Assembly: GCF_000021985.1 (NCBI RefSeq)
Contig: NC_011901.1
Span: 2,232,001-2,296,000, forward strand
DNA length: 64,000 nt
From: Thioalkalivibrio sulfidiphilus HL-EbGr7
GTDB lineage: Bacteria > Pseudomonadota > Gammaproteobacteria > Ectothiorhodospirales > Ectothiorhodospiraceae
Direction of reading: 5' to 3'
In this document: piece by piece, positions 25,739 through 34,479 of the stretch
How positions within the stretch are numbered: the first letter of the stretch is position 1
Layout: the number at the start of each line of letters is the position of its first letter
Translations under genes and position numbers: made by a program
Notes under the pieces: model-generated
What the model was told of the DNA's origin: nothing
The model's database searches: none
Seen by the model: the letters and a program-made list of their open reading frames with translations, nothing else

Positions 25739-26451
25739 ACCTGCTCCAGGATCGCCGCCAGCTCGTTGGCCGGGCGGTAGCCGGGCAGCATCTGGCCGCC
25801 TTCCAGGACGATGGCCGGGGTGCCCTGCACGCCGACCTGCTCACCCAGGAGCATGTGGGCCTGCACCGGGTTGTCGCAGTTCTTCACAGGGATGTCCTTG
25901 CCCAGCTTGGCCTCGTCCATGGCGTGGTTGCGGTCGTCGGCACACCAGATGCCCACCGCCTTGCGGTAGCTGGGGGAGTCCACGCCGGTGCGCGGGAACA
26001 GCAGGTAGCGCACCTTGATGCCCAGATCGTTGATCTGTTCCATCTCCGCGTGCATGCGGCGGCAGAAGGTGCAGTCGGCATCGGTGAACACCGTGATGGT
26101 GTGCTTGACCTCGCCCTTGGGGGCATAGACCACCATGCGGGACTCGTCCTGGGCCTCCATCACCACCTTGCGGGCCTCGGTGCGGCTGGCCTCGGTCAGA
26201 TTGGTACGGGTGGCCATCTCCACCAGGTTGCCCTGCAGGACATACTGGCCGTCGCCGGTGGCGTAGAAGATCTGGGTGCCATAGCGCACTTCGTAGAGCC
26301 CGGCCACCGGGCTTTCCTTGACGGCATCCGCCGTCACCCCGGGGATCAGGTCCTTGAGGCGTTCCTCTGCGGTTTGGGCAAGGACTGCATGGGACACCAC
26401 GGCCAGAGAAAGGGCCACGGCCGGCAAGAGTTTGGACAGGGTCTTGAGCAT
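25726..26451 (-). CDS. dsbC: Thiol:disulfide interchange protein DsbC
   Basis: A 241-aa periplasmic disulfide isomerase. The signal peptide covers about residues 1-25 (ending AVLAQ), then a dimerisation domain, then a thioredoxin-like domain with the active site C127-T-F-C130 and the cis-proline loop GVQGTPAIV. E. coli DsbC has CGYC, so the dipeptide differs. The start at 26451 is chosen because the longer frame is translated repeat. The last codons (AGG AAG TAG) lie in repeat D1. It sits next to xerD, as in many gammaproteobacteria. Confidence 0.93.
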   Translation of the reverse strand: MLKTLSKLLPAVALSLAVVSHAVLAQTAEERLKDLIPGVTADAVKESPVAGLYEVRYGTQIFYATGDGQYVLQGNLVEMATRTNLTEASRTEARKVVMEAQDESRMVVYAPKGEVKHTITVFTDADCTFCRRMHAEMEQINDLGIKVRYLLFPRTGVDSPSYRKAVGIWCADDRNHAMDEAKLGKDIPVKNCDNPVQAHMLLGEQVGVQGTPAIVLEGGQMLPGYRPANELAAILEQVARK

Positions 26452-26526
26452 GAAATGGAACCTTGAGTGGGGGTCAAAAAGAAGATCGGATGCGTATAAG
26501 ACGCGCAATGATGACAAAAATTCACT

Positions 26527-26602
26527 CCGAAGTGAGAAGTAAGAATTGAGAAGTGGGAAATGGGCCCAACTTCTCACTTCCCGATTCGCACTGCCCACTT
26601 AC
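26527..26602. repeat. GAAGTGG-family palindromic repeat (D2)
   Basis: GAAGTGA, GAAGTAA and GAAGTGG units are followed by inverted ACTTCTC-type units. The right edge holds the xerD stop (TAAGTGGG on the minus strand). Confidence 0.85.
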
Positions 26603-27525
26603 CCTCTCGGGTGGTGTTTGCCGTGCAGCTCCTTGAGTCTTGCCCGGGCCACGTGGGTGTAGATCTGGGTGGTGGACAGGTCGCTGTGGCCCAGCAGCAT
26701 CTGCACCACGCGCAGGTCGGCGCCGTGGTTGAGCAGGTGGGTGGCGAAGGCATGACGCAGGGTGTGGGGCGAGAGATGCTTGTGAATGCCGGCCTGGGCG
26801 GCATAGCGGCGCAGCAGGTGCCAGAAGGCCTGACGGGTCATGGCCCCGCCCCGGCGGGTGACGAACAGGTCGTCGCAGGCCCCCTGCCCCGCCAGCAGCG
26901 CCGGGCGGGCAGCACCGAGGTAACGCTCCACCCAGACGGAGGCCTCCTCGCCCAGGGGCACCAGGCGCTCCTTGCTGCCCTTGCCCAGGGTGCGCACCAC
27001 CCCGTGGCGCAGGTTCACCTGGTCCACCCGAAGCCCCACCAGCTCCGAGACCCGAAGCCCGGTGGCGTAGAGCAGTTCCAGCATGGCCCGGTCGCGCAGC
27101 CCCAGGTCGGTGTCGGTGTCCGGGGATGCCAGCAGGGCCTCCACGTCCGTCTCGCTCAGGGTGTCCGGCAGGGGCCGGCCCAGCTTGGGGGAATCGATCT
27201 GGGCGGTGGGATCGTCCTGGCGCCGCCCGTCGCGCACCTGGTGGCGGTAGAAACGCCTCAGACTGGACAGCAGACGCGCGGTGGACCGGGGCCGGGCACC
27301 ACCGGCCACCCGGTGTGACAGGTAGGCCAGCAGGTCGCCACGGTCCGCCTGCTCCACCCGTTTGCCCCGGGGCCCCAGCCAGCGGGCCAGTGCCATGAGA
27401 TCCGCCCGGTAGGCGGCCAGGGTGTGATCGCTCAGGCCGTGCTCCGCCCAGATGGCGTCGAGGAAGGCGTCGATAGCCAGGGTGGAAGGCGGGGCAGTGT
27501 CCGGGCCGGTAGTGAAAGCGGACAT
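26599..27525 (-). CDS. xerD: Site-specific tyrosine recombinase XerD
   Basis: A 308-aa tyrosine recombinase that, with XerC, resolves chromosome dimers at dif. The N-terminal SAM-like core-binding domain covers about 14-100. The catalytic set is complete: R158 (ATGLRVSE), K182 (GKGSKERLVP), H254 and R257 (SPHTLRHAF), H280 (LLGHSDLSTTQ) and Y289. XerD rather than XerC is favoured by the dsbC neighbour. The stop codon falls in a GAAGTGG-family repeat. Confidence 0.93.
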   Translation of the reverse strand: MSAFTTGPDTAPPSTLAIDAFLDAIWAEHGLSDHTLAAYRADLMALARWLGPRGKRVEQADRGDLLAYLSHRVAGGARPRSTARLLSSLRRFYRHQVRDGRRQDDPTAQIDSPKLGRPLPDTLSETDVEALLASPDTDTDLGLRDRAMLELLYATGLRVSELVGLRVDQVNLRHGVVRTLGKGSKERLVPLGEEASVWVERYLGAARPALLAGQGACDDLFVTRRGGAMTRQAFWHLLRRYAAQAGIHKHLSPHTLRHAFATHLLNHGADLRVVQMLLGHSDLSTTQIYTHVARARLKELHGKHHPRG

Positions 27526-27532
27526 CAGGGAT

Positions 27533-27669
27533 GAAGTTCGAAGTGGGAAGTGGGAAGTAGGAAGTAGGAAGTAGGAAATTGGAAGTGGGAAGAAAAAGAA
27601 CTGACTTCCGACTTTCTAGTTCGCACTTCACACTTCAGTTCCGACTTCCCAATTCCCACTTCCCACTTG
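27533..27669. repeat. GAAGTGG-family palindromic repeat, long left arm (D3)
   Basis: The left arm is a run of tandem heptamers GAAGTGG, GAAGTGG, GAAGTAG, GAAGTAG, GAAGTAG, GAAATTG, GAAGTGG. The right arm has inverted ACTTCCC-type units. It shows the 7-nt period of this family most clearly. It lies between the slipin gene and xerD. Confidence 0.9.
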
Positions 27670-27676
27670 ATTCGCC

Positions 27677-28432
27677 TTACTTCGCACCTTTCTGCAACGC
27701 CTTGAATATGTCCCCCAGCTCCATCGGCAGCGGGAAGAACACCGTTGAGGAGCCGGTCTTGGTGGACATGTCGCTCATGGTCTGCAGGTAGCGCAGCTGC
27801 AGGGCGGCAGGCTGGCGACCGATGATCTCGGCGGCCTCGGACAGCTTCTCGGCGGCCTGCAGTTCGCCCTCGGCGTGGATCACCTTGGCGCGACGTTCAC
27901 GCTCGGCCTCCGCCTGCCGGGCGATGGCGCGGATCATGCTCTCGTTGAGGTCCACGTGCTTGATCTCCACGTTGGTGACCTTGATGCCCCAGGAATCCGT
28001 CTGCTTGTCGAGGATTTCCTGGATGTCCTGGTTGAGCTTGTCGCGTTCGGAGAGCATCTCGTCCAGATCATGCTTGCCGAGCACGGAACGCAGGGTGGTC
28101 TGGGCCAGCTGGCTGGTGGCGGCGTAGTAGTCCTCCACCTGGATGATGGCCTTGGCCGGCTCCATGACCCGGAAGTACAGCACCGCGTTGACCCGCACGG
28201 TCACGTTGTCCTGGGAGATCACGTCCTGACTGGGCACGTCCAGGGTGATGATACGCAGGTCCACCCGCACCATCTGCTGGATGCCCGGGATGACGATGAT
28301 CAGACCCGGTCCCTTCACTCCCTGAAACCTTCCCAGAAAAAAGATCACGCCACGCTCGTACTCCGGAAGGATCCGGATGGACATGACCAGCAGGCCCAGT
28401 ACCAGGGCCAGGGGTACCAGATAGGCAATCAT
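27677..28432 (-). CDS. Slipin (SPFH/stomatin-family membrane protein)
   Basis: A 251-aa membrane protein with one N-terminal helix (residues 4-21), then the SPFH domain ([25 protein letters not shown]) and a C-terminal helical region. It belongs to the bacterial p-stomatin group that forms oligomers in membrane microdomains. Its ATG overlaps the stop of the upstream NfeD-type gene as ATGA. The pair is widespread; NfeD1b proteases are thought to cleave the C-terminus of the partner slipin. Confidence 0.92.
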   Translation of the reverse strand: MIAYLVPLALVLGLLVMSIRILPEYERGVIFFLGRFQGVKGPGLIIVIPGIQQMVRVDLRIITLDVPSQDVISQDNVTVRVNAVLYFRVMEPAKAIIQVEDYYAATSQLAQTTLRSVLGKHDLDEMLSERDKLNQDIQEILDKQTDSWGIKVTNVEIKHVDLNESMIRAIARQAEAERERRAKVIHAEGELQAAEKLSEAAEIIGRQPAALQLRYLQTMSDMSTKTGSSTVFFPLPMELGDIFKALQKGAK

Positions 28433-29919
28433 GTGGCAGCTCCTTTGTGGGTTTCAGTGTGTTCCGTAATCGGTTCAACCTTGAGCAGCAGGCCCTGCAT
28501 ACCGACGACCCGCACCCGCTCGTCCTTGGCCACGGGCAGGGGGGACTCCGCGGACCAGGTCTCGCTGTGCAGCCAGACACGGCCCCGGTTACCGACGAAC
28601 TCGTCCATCGCGGTGCCTTCCATGCCGATCATCTCCTCTTCACCGGTGACCACCTTGCGCCGGCGGATGGCCACCAGCCGACTGAGCACCCAGATGAAGA
28701 AGGCGGCGGACACCAGGGCCGTGCCGCCGATCAGGGGTATGGAAATGCTGAGTGTTGTCTCGTCCATCAGGATGATCGATCCCACCACGAAGGCGGCGAT
28801 GCCGCCGAATCCGAGTATGCCGAAACTGGGCACGAAGGCCTCGGCGATCATCAATACGACGCCGAGAATGATGAGCGCAAGGCCTGCATAGTTGATGGGC
28901 AGCACCTGGAAGGCATAGAGCGCCAGCACCAGGCAGATGGCGCCCACCACGCCGGGGAAGATGTTGCCGGGATTGGCCAGCTCGAAGATGATGCCGTAGA
29001 TGCCCACCATCATGAGGATGTAGGCGATGTTGGGGTTGGTGATCACCGACAACAGGCGGCTGCGCCAGTCGGGCTCCACCTGGATCACCTGCAGGTTTTC
29101 CGTGTTCAGCACCCGGGTGCCCACATCCATCTTCACGGTGCGTCCGTGGATCTGCTTGAGCAGATCCTCCACGCTCTCGGCCACCACGTCGATGACGTTC
29201 AGTGCCAGGGCCTCGGAGTAGGTCAGGTTGACGGCCTCGCGCACCGCCTGCTCGGCCCACTCGGCGTTTCGCCCGTGGCGCTCCGCCAGCCCCTTGATGT
29301 AGGCCACGGCGTCTTCCAGCACCTTGCGCTCCATGGGGCTGGTGCCGCGCCGGGGCTCCGCGGGTCTTTCCTCGGCGGCATCGCCTGCCTCGGCCTCTTT
29401 GTCCTTGGTCTCCTTGGTCTCCTTGTCCTCCCTGTCGCGACTCCTGTCATCGCGTTGCGGCTGCTCGTCGGGCATGCCGGGCATGCCGCCGATGGCCACC
29501 GGGGTGGCAGAACCCAGGTTGGTGGCCGGCGCCATGGCGGCGATATGGCTGGCGTAGAGGATGTAGGTGCCCGCACTGGCGGCACGGGAGCCGGCGGGGG
29601 CCACGTAGGTGGCCACGGGCACCGGGGAGGCGAGGATCTCCTTGATCATCTCGCGCATGGCGGTGTCCAGACCGCCCGGCGTGTCCATGCGCAGGATCAC
29701 CAGTTCGGCGCCCTCGTCCCGGGCCTGCTTCAGACCACGCACGACATAGTCGCTGGTGGCCGGTCCGATGGCCCCGTCGATGTCCAGCAGCAGCGCGCTG
29801 CGCTGACGATCCTCGCCGGTGGCGGCAAACGCAAGGACCGCGCCGAGGATGAGCAACAGGGCCCAGACCCCCAGGCGGAACATCCGTGCGTATCGATTGG
29901 CACCCATGGCAGTTATCAT
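28429..29919 (-). CDS. NfeD1b-type membrane serine protease
   Basis: A 496-aa protein with a signal/anchor helix (about 14-34), a ClpP/SppA-like serine protease domain with the active-site stretch [14 protein letters not shown], four to five membrane helices after about residue 320, and a C-terminal OB-fold NfeD domain. A highly charged low-complexity linker of Asp, Glu, Lys and Arg (about residues 165-200) splits the protease domain. I choose the ATG at 29919, preceded by GGAGGGG five bases upstream. It is coupled to the slipin gene and is divergent from mobA. Confidence 0.88.
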   Translation of the reverse strand: MITAMGANRYARMFRLGVWALLLILGAVLAFAATGEDRQRSALLLDIDGAIGPATSDYVVRGLKQARDEGAELVILRMDTPGGLDTAMREMIKEILASPVPVATYVAPAGSRAASAGTYILYASHIAAMAPATNLGSATPVAIGGMPGMPDEQPQRDDRSRDREDKETKETKDKEAEAGDAAEERPAEPRRGTSPMERKVLEDAVAYIKGLAERHGRNAEWAEQAVREAVNLTYSEALALNVIDVVAESVEDLLKQIHGRTVKMDVGTRVLNTENLQVIQVEPDWRSRLLSVITNPNIAYILMMVGIYGIIFELANPGNIFPGVVGAICLVLALYAFQVLPINYAGLALIILGVVLMIAEAFVPSFGILGFGGIAAFVVGSIILMDETTLSISIPLIGGTALVSAAFFIWVLSRLVAIRRRKVVTGEEEMIGMEGTAMDEFVGNRGRVWLHSETWSAESPLPVAKDERVRVVGMQGLLLKVEPITEHTETHKGAAT

Positions 29920-29969
29920 AGCATCCCCTCCGTGAATCACTTCTGACCATGCCTGCAGAGAATCATTCC

Positions 29970-30548
29970 ATGTCAGACATCACCGGCGCCATCCTGGCCG
30001 GCGGCCGGGGCATGCGCATGGGTGGGGAAGACAAGGGCTTGCTGTTGCTCAATGGCAGGCCTCTCGTAGAGCACGTGATCGAGCGACTGCGTCCGCAGGT
30101 GAGCAGTCTGCTCGTCAACGCCAATCGCAACCGCACGGACTATGAGGCCTTTGGCTACCCGGTAGTCAGCGACCACCACGACGAGTATCCCGGCCCCCTG
30201 GCAGGCATGGCCGCCGTGCTGCGCCATGCGGACACGGACTGGGTCCAGTGCGTGCCCTGCGACACCCCCGCACTGCCGACGTGCCTGGTGCAGCGCCTGA
30301 CAGATGCCCTGTCAAACGCCCCGGAGGCCCTGATCGCCCTGCCCCACGACGGTGAGCGTATGCAACCGCTGTTCGCCCTGCTACACCGCTCCCTCCTGCC
30401 GGAACTGGATGCCGACATCGCCGCCGGCCGGCTGGCGGTGGGCCGCTGGATGCGGGATCACGCCCACGTGGAAGTGGATTTCTCCGACTACCCCGAGGCC
30501 TTCGCCAACCTCAACACGCCCGAGGAGCTGGCGGCGCACCAGGGCTGA
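29970..30548 (+). CDS. mobA: Molybdenum cofactor guanylyltransferase
   Basis: A 192-aa cytoplasmic enzyme that transfers GMP from GTP to molybdopterin to form the MGD cofactor. The nucleotide motif LAGGRGMRMGGEDKG is at residues 9-23, followed by a conserved VSDHHDEYPGPLAGMAAVL block. The start at 29970 puts the motif at the usual distance; an ATG at 29949 is possible. It is divergent from the NfeD gene with only about 50 bases between. It is separated from mobB and moeA by repeat A8, so all three may not be one transcript. Confidence 0.92.
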   Translation: MSDITGAILAGGRGMRMGGEDKGLLLLNGRPLVEHVIERLRPQVSSLLVNANRNRTDYEAFGYPVVSDHHDEYPGPLAGMAAVLRHADTDWVQCVPCDTPALPTCLVQRLTDALSNAPEALIALPHDGERMQPLFALLHRSLLPELDADIAAGRLAVGRWMRDHAHVEVDFSDYPEAFANLNTPEELAAHQG

Positions 30549-30560
30549 TGGCCGTACATT

Positions 30561-30674
30561 CAAAAGCCGGCACGCAAAGGGCGCAAAGTTCTCGCCAAGG
30601 ACGCAAAGACACATCTTGAAAAAAAATCTTGCGGCCTTCGCGCAGACCTTCGCGTCCTTCGCAGTGTGCTTTTC
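30561..30674. repeat. GCAAAG-family palindromic repeat (A8)
   Basis: Outer arms CAAAAG / CTTTTC; inner units ACGCAAAGGGCGCAAAG and AAGGACGCAAAGA on the left and CCTTCGCG / GCGTCCTTCG on the right. It closely resembles A9 at 57431-57546, including the TCTCGCCAAGGACGC unit. Confidence 0.85.
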
Positions 30675-30720
30675 GATCCTTGCCTTAGAAAGACCGCCAA
30701 GCAACGCTGTCCTCACCGCC

Positions 30721-30729
30721 TGATATGAT
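30721..30729 (+). promoter_or_regulatory. mobB: Extended -10 element upstream of mobB
   Basis: TGATATGAT is an extended -10 hexamer about 29 bases before the mobB start. No good -35 is visible. It would start mobB-moeA transcription after repeat A8. Confidence 0.4.
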
Positions 30730-30757
30730 TCGGCACGAATACTGACCAACACAAGGC

Positions 30758-31312
30758 ATGCTTCACATGGGCCAAGAGATCACAGAACCCGTCCGCTGTT
30801 CCCTGCCCGTGCTGGGCTTTGCTGCCTACAGCGGCACCGGCAAGACCACCCTGCTGACACAACTCATTCCCATGCTGCGGGAACAGGGCCTGCGTATCAG
30901 CATGGTCAAGCACGCTCATCACGACTTCGACGTGGACAAGCCGGGCAAGGACAGCTACGAGCTGCGCAAGGCGGGGGCCACGCAGATGCTGATCGCATCG
31001 GACCGGCGCATGGCGCTGATGACCGAGTTCGATCCGCCCGCCGATCCGCGCCTGCAGGATCTGCTGATGCAACTGGATCCACAGCGCGCCGACCTGGTGC
31101 TGGTGGAGGGTTTCAAGCATGAACACTTCCCCAAGATCGAGCTGCACCGACCGAGCCTCGGCAAGCCGCTGATGTTCCCCGAAGACACGGACATCTTCGC
31201 CGTGGCCTGCGACGCGCCCCTGGGCCGGGACTGCGACCGTCCGCTGCTGGATCTGAACGACCTCGGGGCGATCCGGGACTTTGTTCTACAATGGCACCGC
31301 GAACTGACCTGA
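30758..31312 (+). CDS. mobB: Molybdopterin-guanine dinucleotide adapter MobB
   Basis: A 184-aa P-loop protein. The Walker A sequence YSGTGKTT is at about 24-31, then MVKHAHHDFDVDKPGKDS, a family hallmark, and DLVLVEGFKHEHFPKIE. It binds GTP and assists MobA in finishing the molybdenum cofactor. The ATG at 30767 is an alternative start. moeA follows after 19 bases. Confidence 0.92.
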   Translation: MLHMGQEITEPVRCSLPVLGFAAYSGTGKTTLLTQLIPMLREQGLRISMVKHAHHDFDVDKPGKDSYELRKAGATQMLIASDRRMALMTEFDPPADPRLQDLLMQLDPQRADLVLVEGFKHEHFPKIELHRPSLGKPLMFPEDTDIFAVACDAPLGRDCDRPLLDLNDLGAIRDFVLQWHRELT

Positions 31313-31331
31313 CCAACCCAGACGACCTGCC

Positions 31332-32600
31332 ATGACCGAGACCAGAACCCAGCCCGCCCCGTCCTGCATGGACGAGTTCGATCCCCACTCCCAGACCGTG
31401 GAGCAGGCCCTGGCCAACATCCAGGCCCTGTGCCGGCCCGTGACGGGCAGCGAGCGGGTGCTGCTGCGCGACGCACTCAACCGGGTCCTGGCTCGGGACG
31501 TGCTGGCCGCCCTGGACGTGCCGCCGGAACGCAACGCGGCCATGGACGGCTATGCCTTCGCCGGCAGCGATCTGGGTACCGGCGGCGAGCCCCGGTTTCG
31601 GGTGGTGGGTCAGTCCCTGGCGGGCCACCCCTATCCGGGCACGGTCAGGTCCGGCGAGTGCGTGCGCATCATGACCGGGGCGGTGGTCCCGGAGGGCGCG
31701 GATACGGTGGTGATGCAGGAACGGGTGAGCGTCGAGGGAGACCAGGTCACGCTGCTGGCCGACACCCAGGCGGGCGACAACGTGCGCCTGCCGGGTCAGG
31801 ACGTGAAGCGGGGCGATGTGGTGCTCGCGGCCGGGCGGCGGGTGAACGCCGCAGACCTGGGCCTGCTGGCCTCCCAGGGCATCGCCGAGGTGGACGTGCG
31901 CCGGCGTCCGGTGGTGGCCTACTTCTCCACCGGCGACGAGCTCTGCGGCATCGGTCAGCCCCTGGGGCCCGGACAGATCTACGACAGCAACCGGCACACC
32001 CTTTATGCCCTGCTCAGGCGCCTGGACGTGGAGATCCGCGACCTGGGCGTGATCCCCGATCAGCCCGAGGCCATCCTGCAGGCCTTCCAGGAAGCCCGGG
32101 ACATGGCGGACATGGTGATCACCACCGGCGGCGTGTCGGTGGGGGATGCGGACTTCGTCAAGCAGACCCTGGAAAACCTGGGGCGCATCGATTTCTGGAA
32201 GATCGCCATGAAGCCCGGCCGGCCGCTCGCCTTCGGCAGCCTGGGCAAGGCCGTGTTCTTCGGCCTGCCCGGCAACCCGGTGTCCACCATGGCCACCTTC
32301 ATCCTGTTCGTGCGCCCTGCCCTGCAGCAGCTCATGGGCATGGCGCCCGCGGCGCCCCTCACGGTACGCGCCCGCTGCGAAAACCGCCTGCGCAAGGTGC
32401 CGGGCCGCACCGACTACCAGCGGGGCATCTTGTCCCGGGACGCGCACGGCGAACTGGTGGTAGGCACCACGGGCCTGCAGGGCTCCCACGTGCTCAGTTC
32501 CATGAGCCGGGCCAATGCCTTCATCGTCATTCCCCGGGAAGCGGGGGACGTGGAGGCGGGTGAGATGGTGGAGGTGATGCCGCTGGAGGGGCACCTTTGA
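31332..32600 (+). CDS. moeA: Molybdopterin molybdenumtransferase MoeA
   Basis: A 422-aa enzyme that inserts molybdate into adenylated molybdopterin. AMDGYAFAGSD, RIMTGAVVPEGADTVVMQE, the MoCF-binding domain with TTGGVSVGDADFVK, and PGRPLAFG / FGLPGNPVSTM are all present. Length fits the family. It closes the mobB-moeA pair. A B-family repeat begins right after its stop codon and forms an inverted repeat with the 3' end of the convergent PilZ gene. Confidence 0.94.
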   Translation: MTETRTQPAPSCMDEFDPHSQTVEQALANIQALCRPVTGSERVLLRDALNRVLARDVLAALDVPPERNAAMDGYAFAGSDLGTGGEPRFRVVGQSLAGHPYPGTVRSGECVRIMTGAVVPEGADTVVMQERVSVEGDQVTLLADTQAGDNVRLPGQDVKRGDVVLAAGRRVNAADLGLLASQGIAEVDVRRRPVVAYFSTGDELCGIGQPLGPGQIYDSNRHTLYALLRRLDVEIRDLGVIPDQPEAILQAFQEARDMADMVITTGGVSVGDADFVKQTLENLGRIDFWKIAMKPGRPLAFGSLGKAVFFGLPGNPVSTMATFILFVRPALQQLMGMAPAAPLTVRARCENRLRKVPGRTDYQRGILSRDAHGELVVGTTGLQGSHVLSSMSRANAFIVIPREAGDVEAGEMVEVMPLEGHL

Positions 32601-32602
32601 GG

Positions 32603-32703
32603 CTAATTCAAGATTCAAAATTCAAGATTCAAGATTCAAAGGGTAAACATGCCCACCTTTGAATTTTGAATTTTGAATTTTGAATCTTGAATCTTGAATT
32701 AGC
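32603..32703. repeat. AAGATTC-family palindromic heptamer repeat (B2)
   Basis: Five AAGATTC/AAAATTC units and their inverted counterparts enclose a short centre. The inverse arms extend into GCTAATTC / GAATTAGC, so the PilZ stop codon TAA is part of the palindrome. Confidence 0.9.
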
Positions 32704-33079
32704 TCTCAAACAGCGCCGCCAGGTCCCTGTGCAGCAGTTCGTCATCGCCCAGGTTCAGTTCCACCAGGCGCTTGAGATGCTGGGCGCTGTCCAGGTCCAG
32801 GCGCTCGACCGCCAGTCCCAGCTCACTGCCGGTGACCCGTGCGATGCGGGTGTCGAGATGGATGTCCAGGTCCGGGGAGAGCGGAACACGCAAGCGGCAG
32901 TGACTGCCTTCCAGGGCCGTGTCGCCCTGCTCTTCGCTTTCGAGATTCACCAGGGCGCCATGCAGGGAGAGGTCCAGCAATCGCACCCGATGCTCACTGC
33001 CGTCGCATTCGAAATAGGCCACGCCCTCGAAGCTGATGCGGTGGAAATGGCGTCGTTCGCTGCTGCCGGATTGCGTCAC
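32699..33079 (-). CDS. PilZ-domain protein
   Basis: A 126-aa single-domain protein likely to bind cyclic di-GMP. The N-terminal RRHFHR (residues 9-14) and D36-x-S-x-x-G41 match the two PilZ binding motifs RxxxR and DxSxxG. No transmembrane segment or output domain is present. It is transcribed after the three DUF2173 genes on the same strand with a gap of 35 bases, so it may share their control. Its stop codon is in repeat B2. Confidence 0.88.
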   Translation of the reverse strand: MTQSGSSERRHFHRISFEGVAYFECDGSEHRVRLLDLSLHGALVNLESEEQGDTALEGSHCRLRVPLSPDLDIHLDTRIARVTGSELGLAVERLDLDSAQHLKRLVELNLGDDELLHRDLAALFES

Positions 33080-33114
33080 TGAATGTCTTCCTCTGTCATC
33101 GTGTTATGGATGGT

Positions 33115-33447
33115 TCAGAAATGCGACACCTCGTCCAGTTCACGCATGACCTCCTTGAGAGAGGCCTCGCCGTTGGCCACCAGACAGGCCACGCTGCCGA
33201 TGCAGCAGGCGGAGTGGGTGCGCCCGCGCACGATCCAGCCCCGGGGGGGCGTCCAGCCCGGCAGGCGGGTGAACATGGAGAACTGATCGGCATTGCCCTG
33301 GGTGAAGCGCTTGTAATCATGGGCGAAGCGGGCCAGCCGTTGCATGTTCTGGGCGTCCAGCAAACCATACCCCTCCACGAACTGGCCGTCATCCCTGAAT
33401 CGCACCACCACCATCACCCCGTCCAGGGCGAGCAGACGCTTGATCAT
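33115..33447 (-). CDS. DUF2173-family protein (copy 1 of 3)
   Basis: A 110-aa soluble protein. I recognise the DUF2173 type from the opening LLALDGVMVVVRFRDDG, a central helix, and a W-x-P-x-R-G-W segment. Four Cys are near the C-terminal half (SACCIGSVACLV). It lies in tandem with two diverged relatives of nearly equal length, all on the minus strand. DUF2173 proteins are, as I remember, frequent in sulfur-oxidising bacteria; their function is unknown. No motif suggests an enzyme. Confidence 0.7.
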   Translation of the reverse strand: MIKRLLALDGVMVVVRFRDDGQFVEGYGLLDAQNMQRLARFAHDYKRFTQGNADQFSMFTRLPGWTPPRGWIVRGRTHSACCIGSVACLVANGEASLKEVMRELDEVSHF

Positions 33448-33457
33448 GGCGCGTCCC

Positions 33458-33796
33458 TCAACCGGCCAGGGCGGCGTAGGCGGCTTCGATGTCGCCCTTG
33501 TCGTTGCGCAGCACCACGCCCCGATGACCATTGACCACGGCGGTCCAGTCCATGCCGATCAGGGTGAAGCCCTCGATGGGATAGAAACCATTCATGCCCG
33601 TGAGCCCCTCCCAGCCCCGCGCCTGCATGGAGGCGAGCGAGATGTTGGCCACGCAGACATGGCTCAACATGTCCAGGGCTATCTCGTCCATCTCGGCCCC
33701 CGGGGCAATCTGATGGCTGAGCAGTTCGCCCTGATCGGTGAACTGGAACGCGGCGATGGCACCGGATAGGGTCATGAGCGAAGACAATTCCTGCAT
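33458..33796 (-). CDS. DUF2173-family protein (copy 2 of 3)
   Basis: A 112-aa protein with the same plan as its neighbours: LMTLSGAIAAFQFTDQGEL at the N-terminus, two amphipathic helices with many Met and Ala, and GMNGFYPIEGFTLIGMDWTAVVNG in the second half, matching the RGW-x-V-x-G segments of the others. It has only one Cys. It lies ten bases upstream of copy 1. Function unknown. Confidence 0.68.
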   Translation of the reverse strand: MQELSSLMTLSGAIAAFQFTDQGELLSHQIAPGAEMDEIALDMLSHVCVANISLASMQARGWEGLTGMNGFYPIEGFTLIGMDWTAVVNGHRGVVLRNDKGDIEAAYAALAG

Positions 33797-33866
33797 GTAA
33801 GGATCTCCCGTGGAGTGACAGAGACATGGGACTCCGGGTCGCCCCGGCGGATGGCGTTCGAATCCT

Positions 33867-34223
33867 TCAGATCATCTCCCGTGAGGCATGATCCAGGGAT
33901 TCGTGCATGAGCTTGAGGATGCGGTTCATGGAACCCACCGTGTTGTCCGCGAAGCAGAACACGTTGGCCATGACGCAGACGCTGAAATCGGGACCCCGGA
34001 CCGCCCAGCCCCGTGAGGGCACCAGGCCGCAGCCGGGACAGAAGACCCCCAGCATGTCGCACTCCATGTGCACGCCCATGTGGGTTGCGCGGCACATGAT
34101 CGAGGCCATGCGCGCCATCTCCGGTGTCATCTGTCCTTCGTAGGAGAACCGGTCGCCCCGGTAGGAATATTCCCCCGCCGCCAGGACACCCGGCAGCCCC
34201 ATGAGATCGCCAATCAACCCCAT
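33867..34223 (-). CDS. DUF2173-family protein (copy 3 of 3), cysteine-rich
   Basis: A 118-aa protein with the shared start LMGLPGVLAAGEYSYRGD and second half SRGWAVRGPDFSVCVMANVFCF. It contains an extra pair FCPGCG and further Cys in IMCRATHMGVHMECDML, so it may bind metal or form disulfides. GGGAGGGACGAG precedes the ATG at 34223 and supports this start. It is the first gene of the run copy 3 - copy 2 - copy 1 - PilZ. Function unknown. Confidence 0.7.
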   Translation of the reverse strand: MGLIGDLMGLPGVLAAGEYSYRGDRFSYEGQMTPEMARMASIMCRATHMGVHMECDMLGVFCPGCGLVPSRGWAVRGPDFSVCVMANVFCFADNTVGSMNRILKLMHESLDHASREMI

Positions 34224-34308
34224 GACTCGTCCCTCCCCCTGTGTGCCTGTCCCTGCACCGTCCGGAGCGTGGTGCCTCCGGGGCGACGCGGCCCCGGGGC
34301 ACTCTGGG

Positions 34309-34314
34309 TATAAT
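34309..34314 (+). promoter_or_regulatory. Consensus -10 hexamer TATAAT, probably for the RDD gene
   Basis: A perfect TATAAT lies about 165 bases before the RDD gene start; no clear -35 is seen, but GC-rich inverted sequence surrounds it. The leader 34320-34479 holds no gene and a few short hairpins. Confidence 0.4.
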
Positions 34315-34479
34315 CTGCGCTCCAAAGCCCCTGGATCGGGGCCGCGATGCGGTTATTGAACCTGCTTGCAACAAGTCTTTAACACAGGTTCTGGCATCGC
34401 GCCATGAAATCCATAGGTTTCATTGAAAAAATTGATGGGGTTCCCGAGGGCGGACCCCGAATATCTTCCCGGAGCCTCC

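Noticed and set aside
33115-34223. Recent tandem triplication of one gene
   Set aside because: The three proteins share plan and length but little identity by eye, so the duplication is old if they are homologous.
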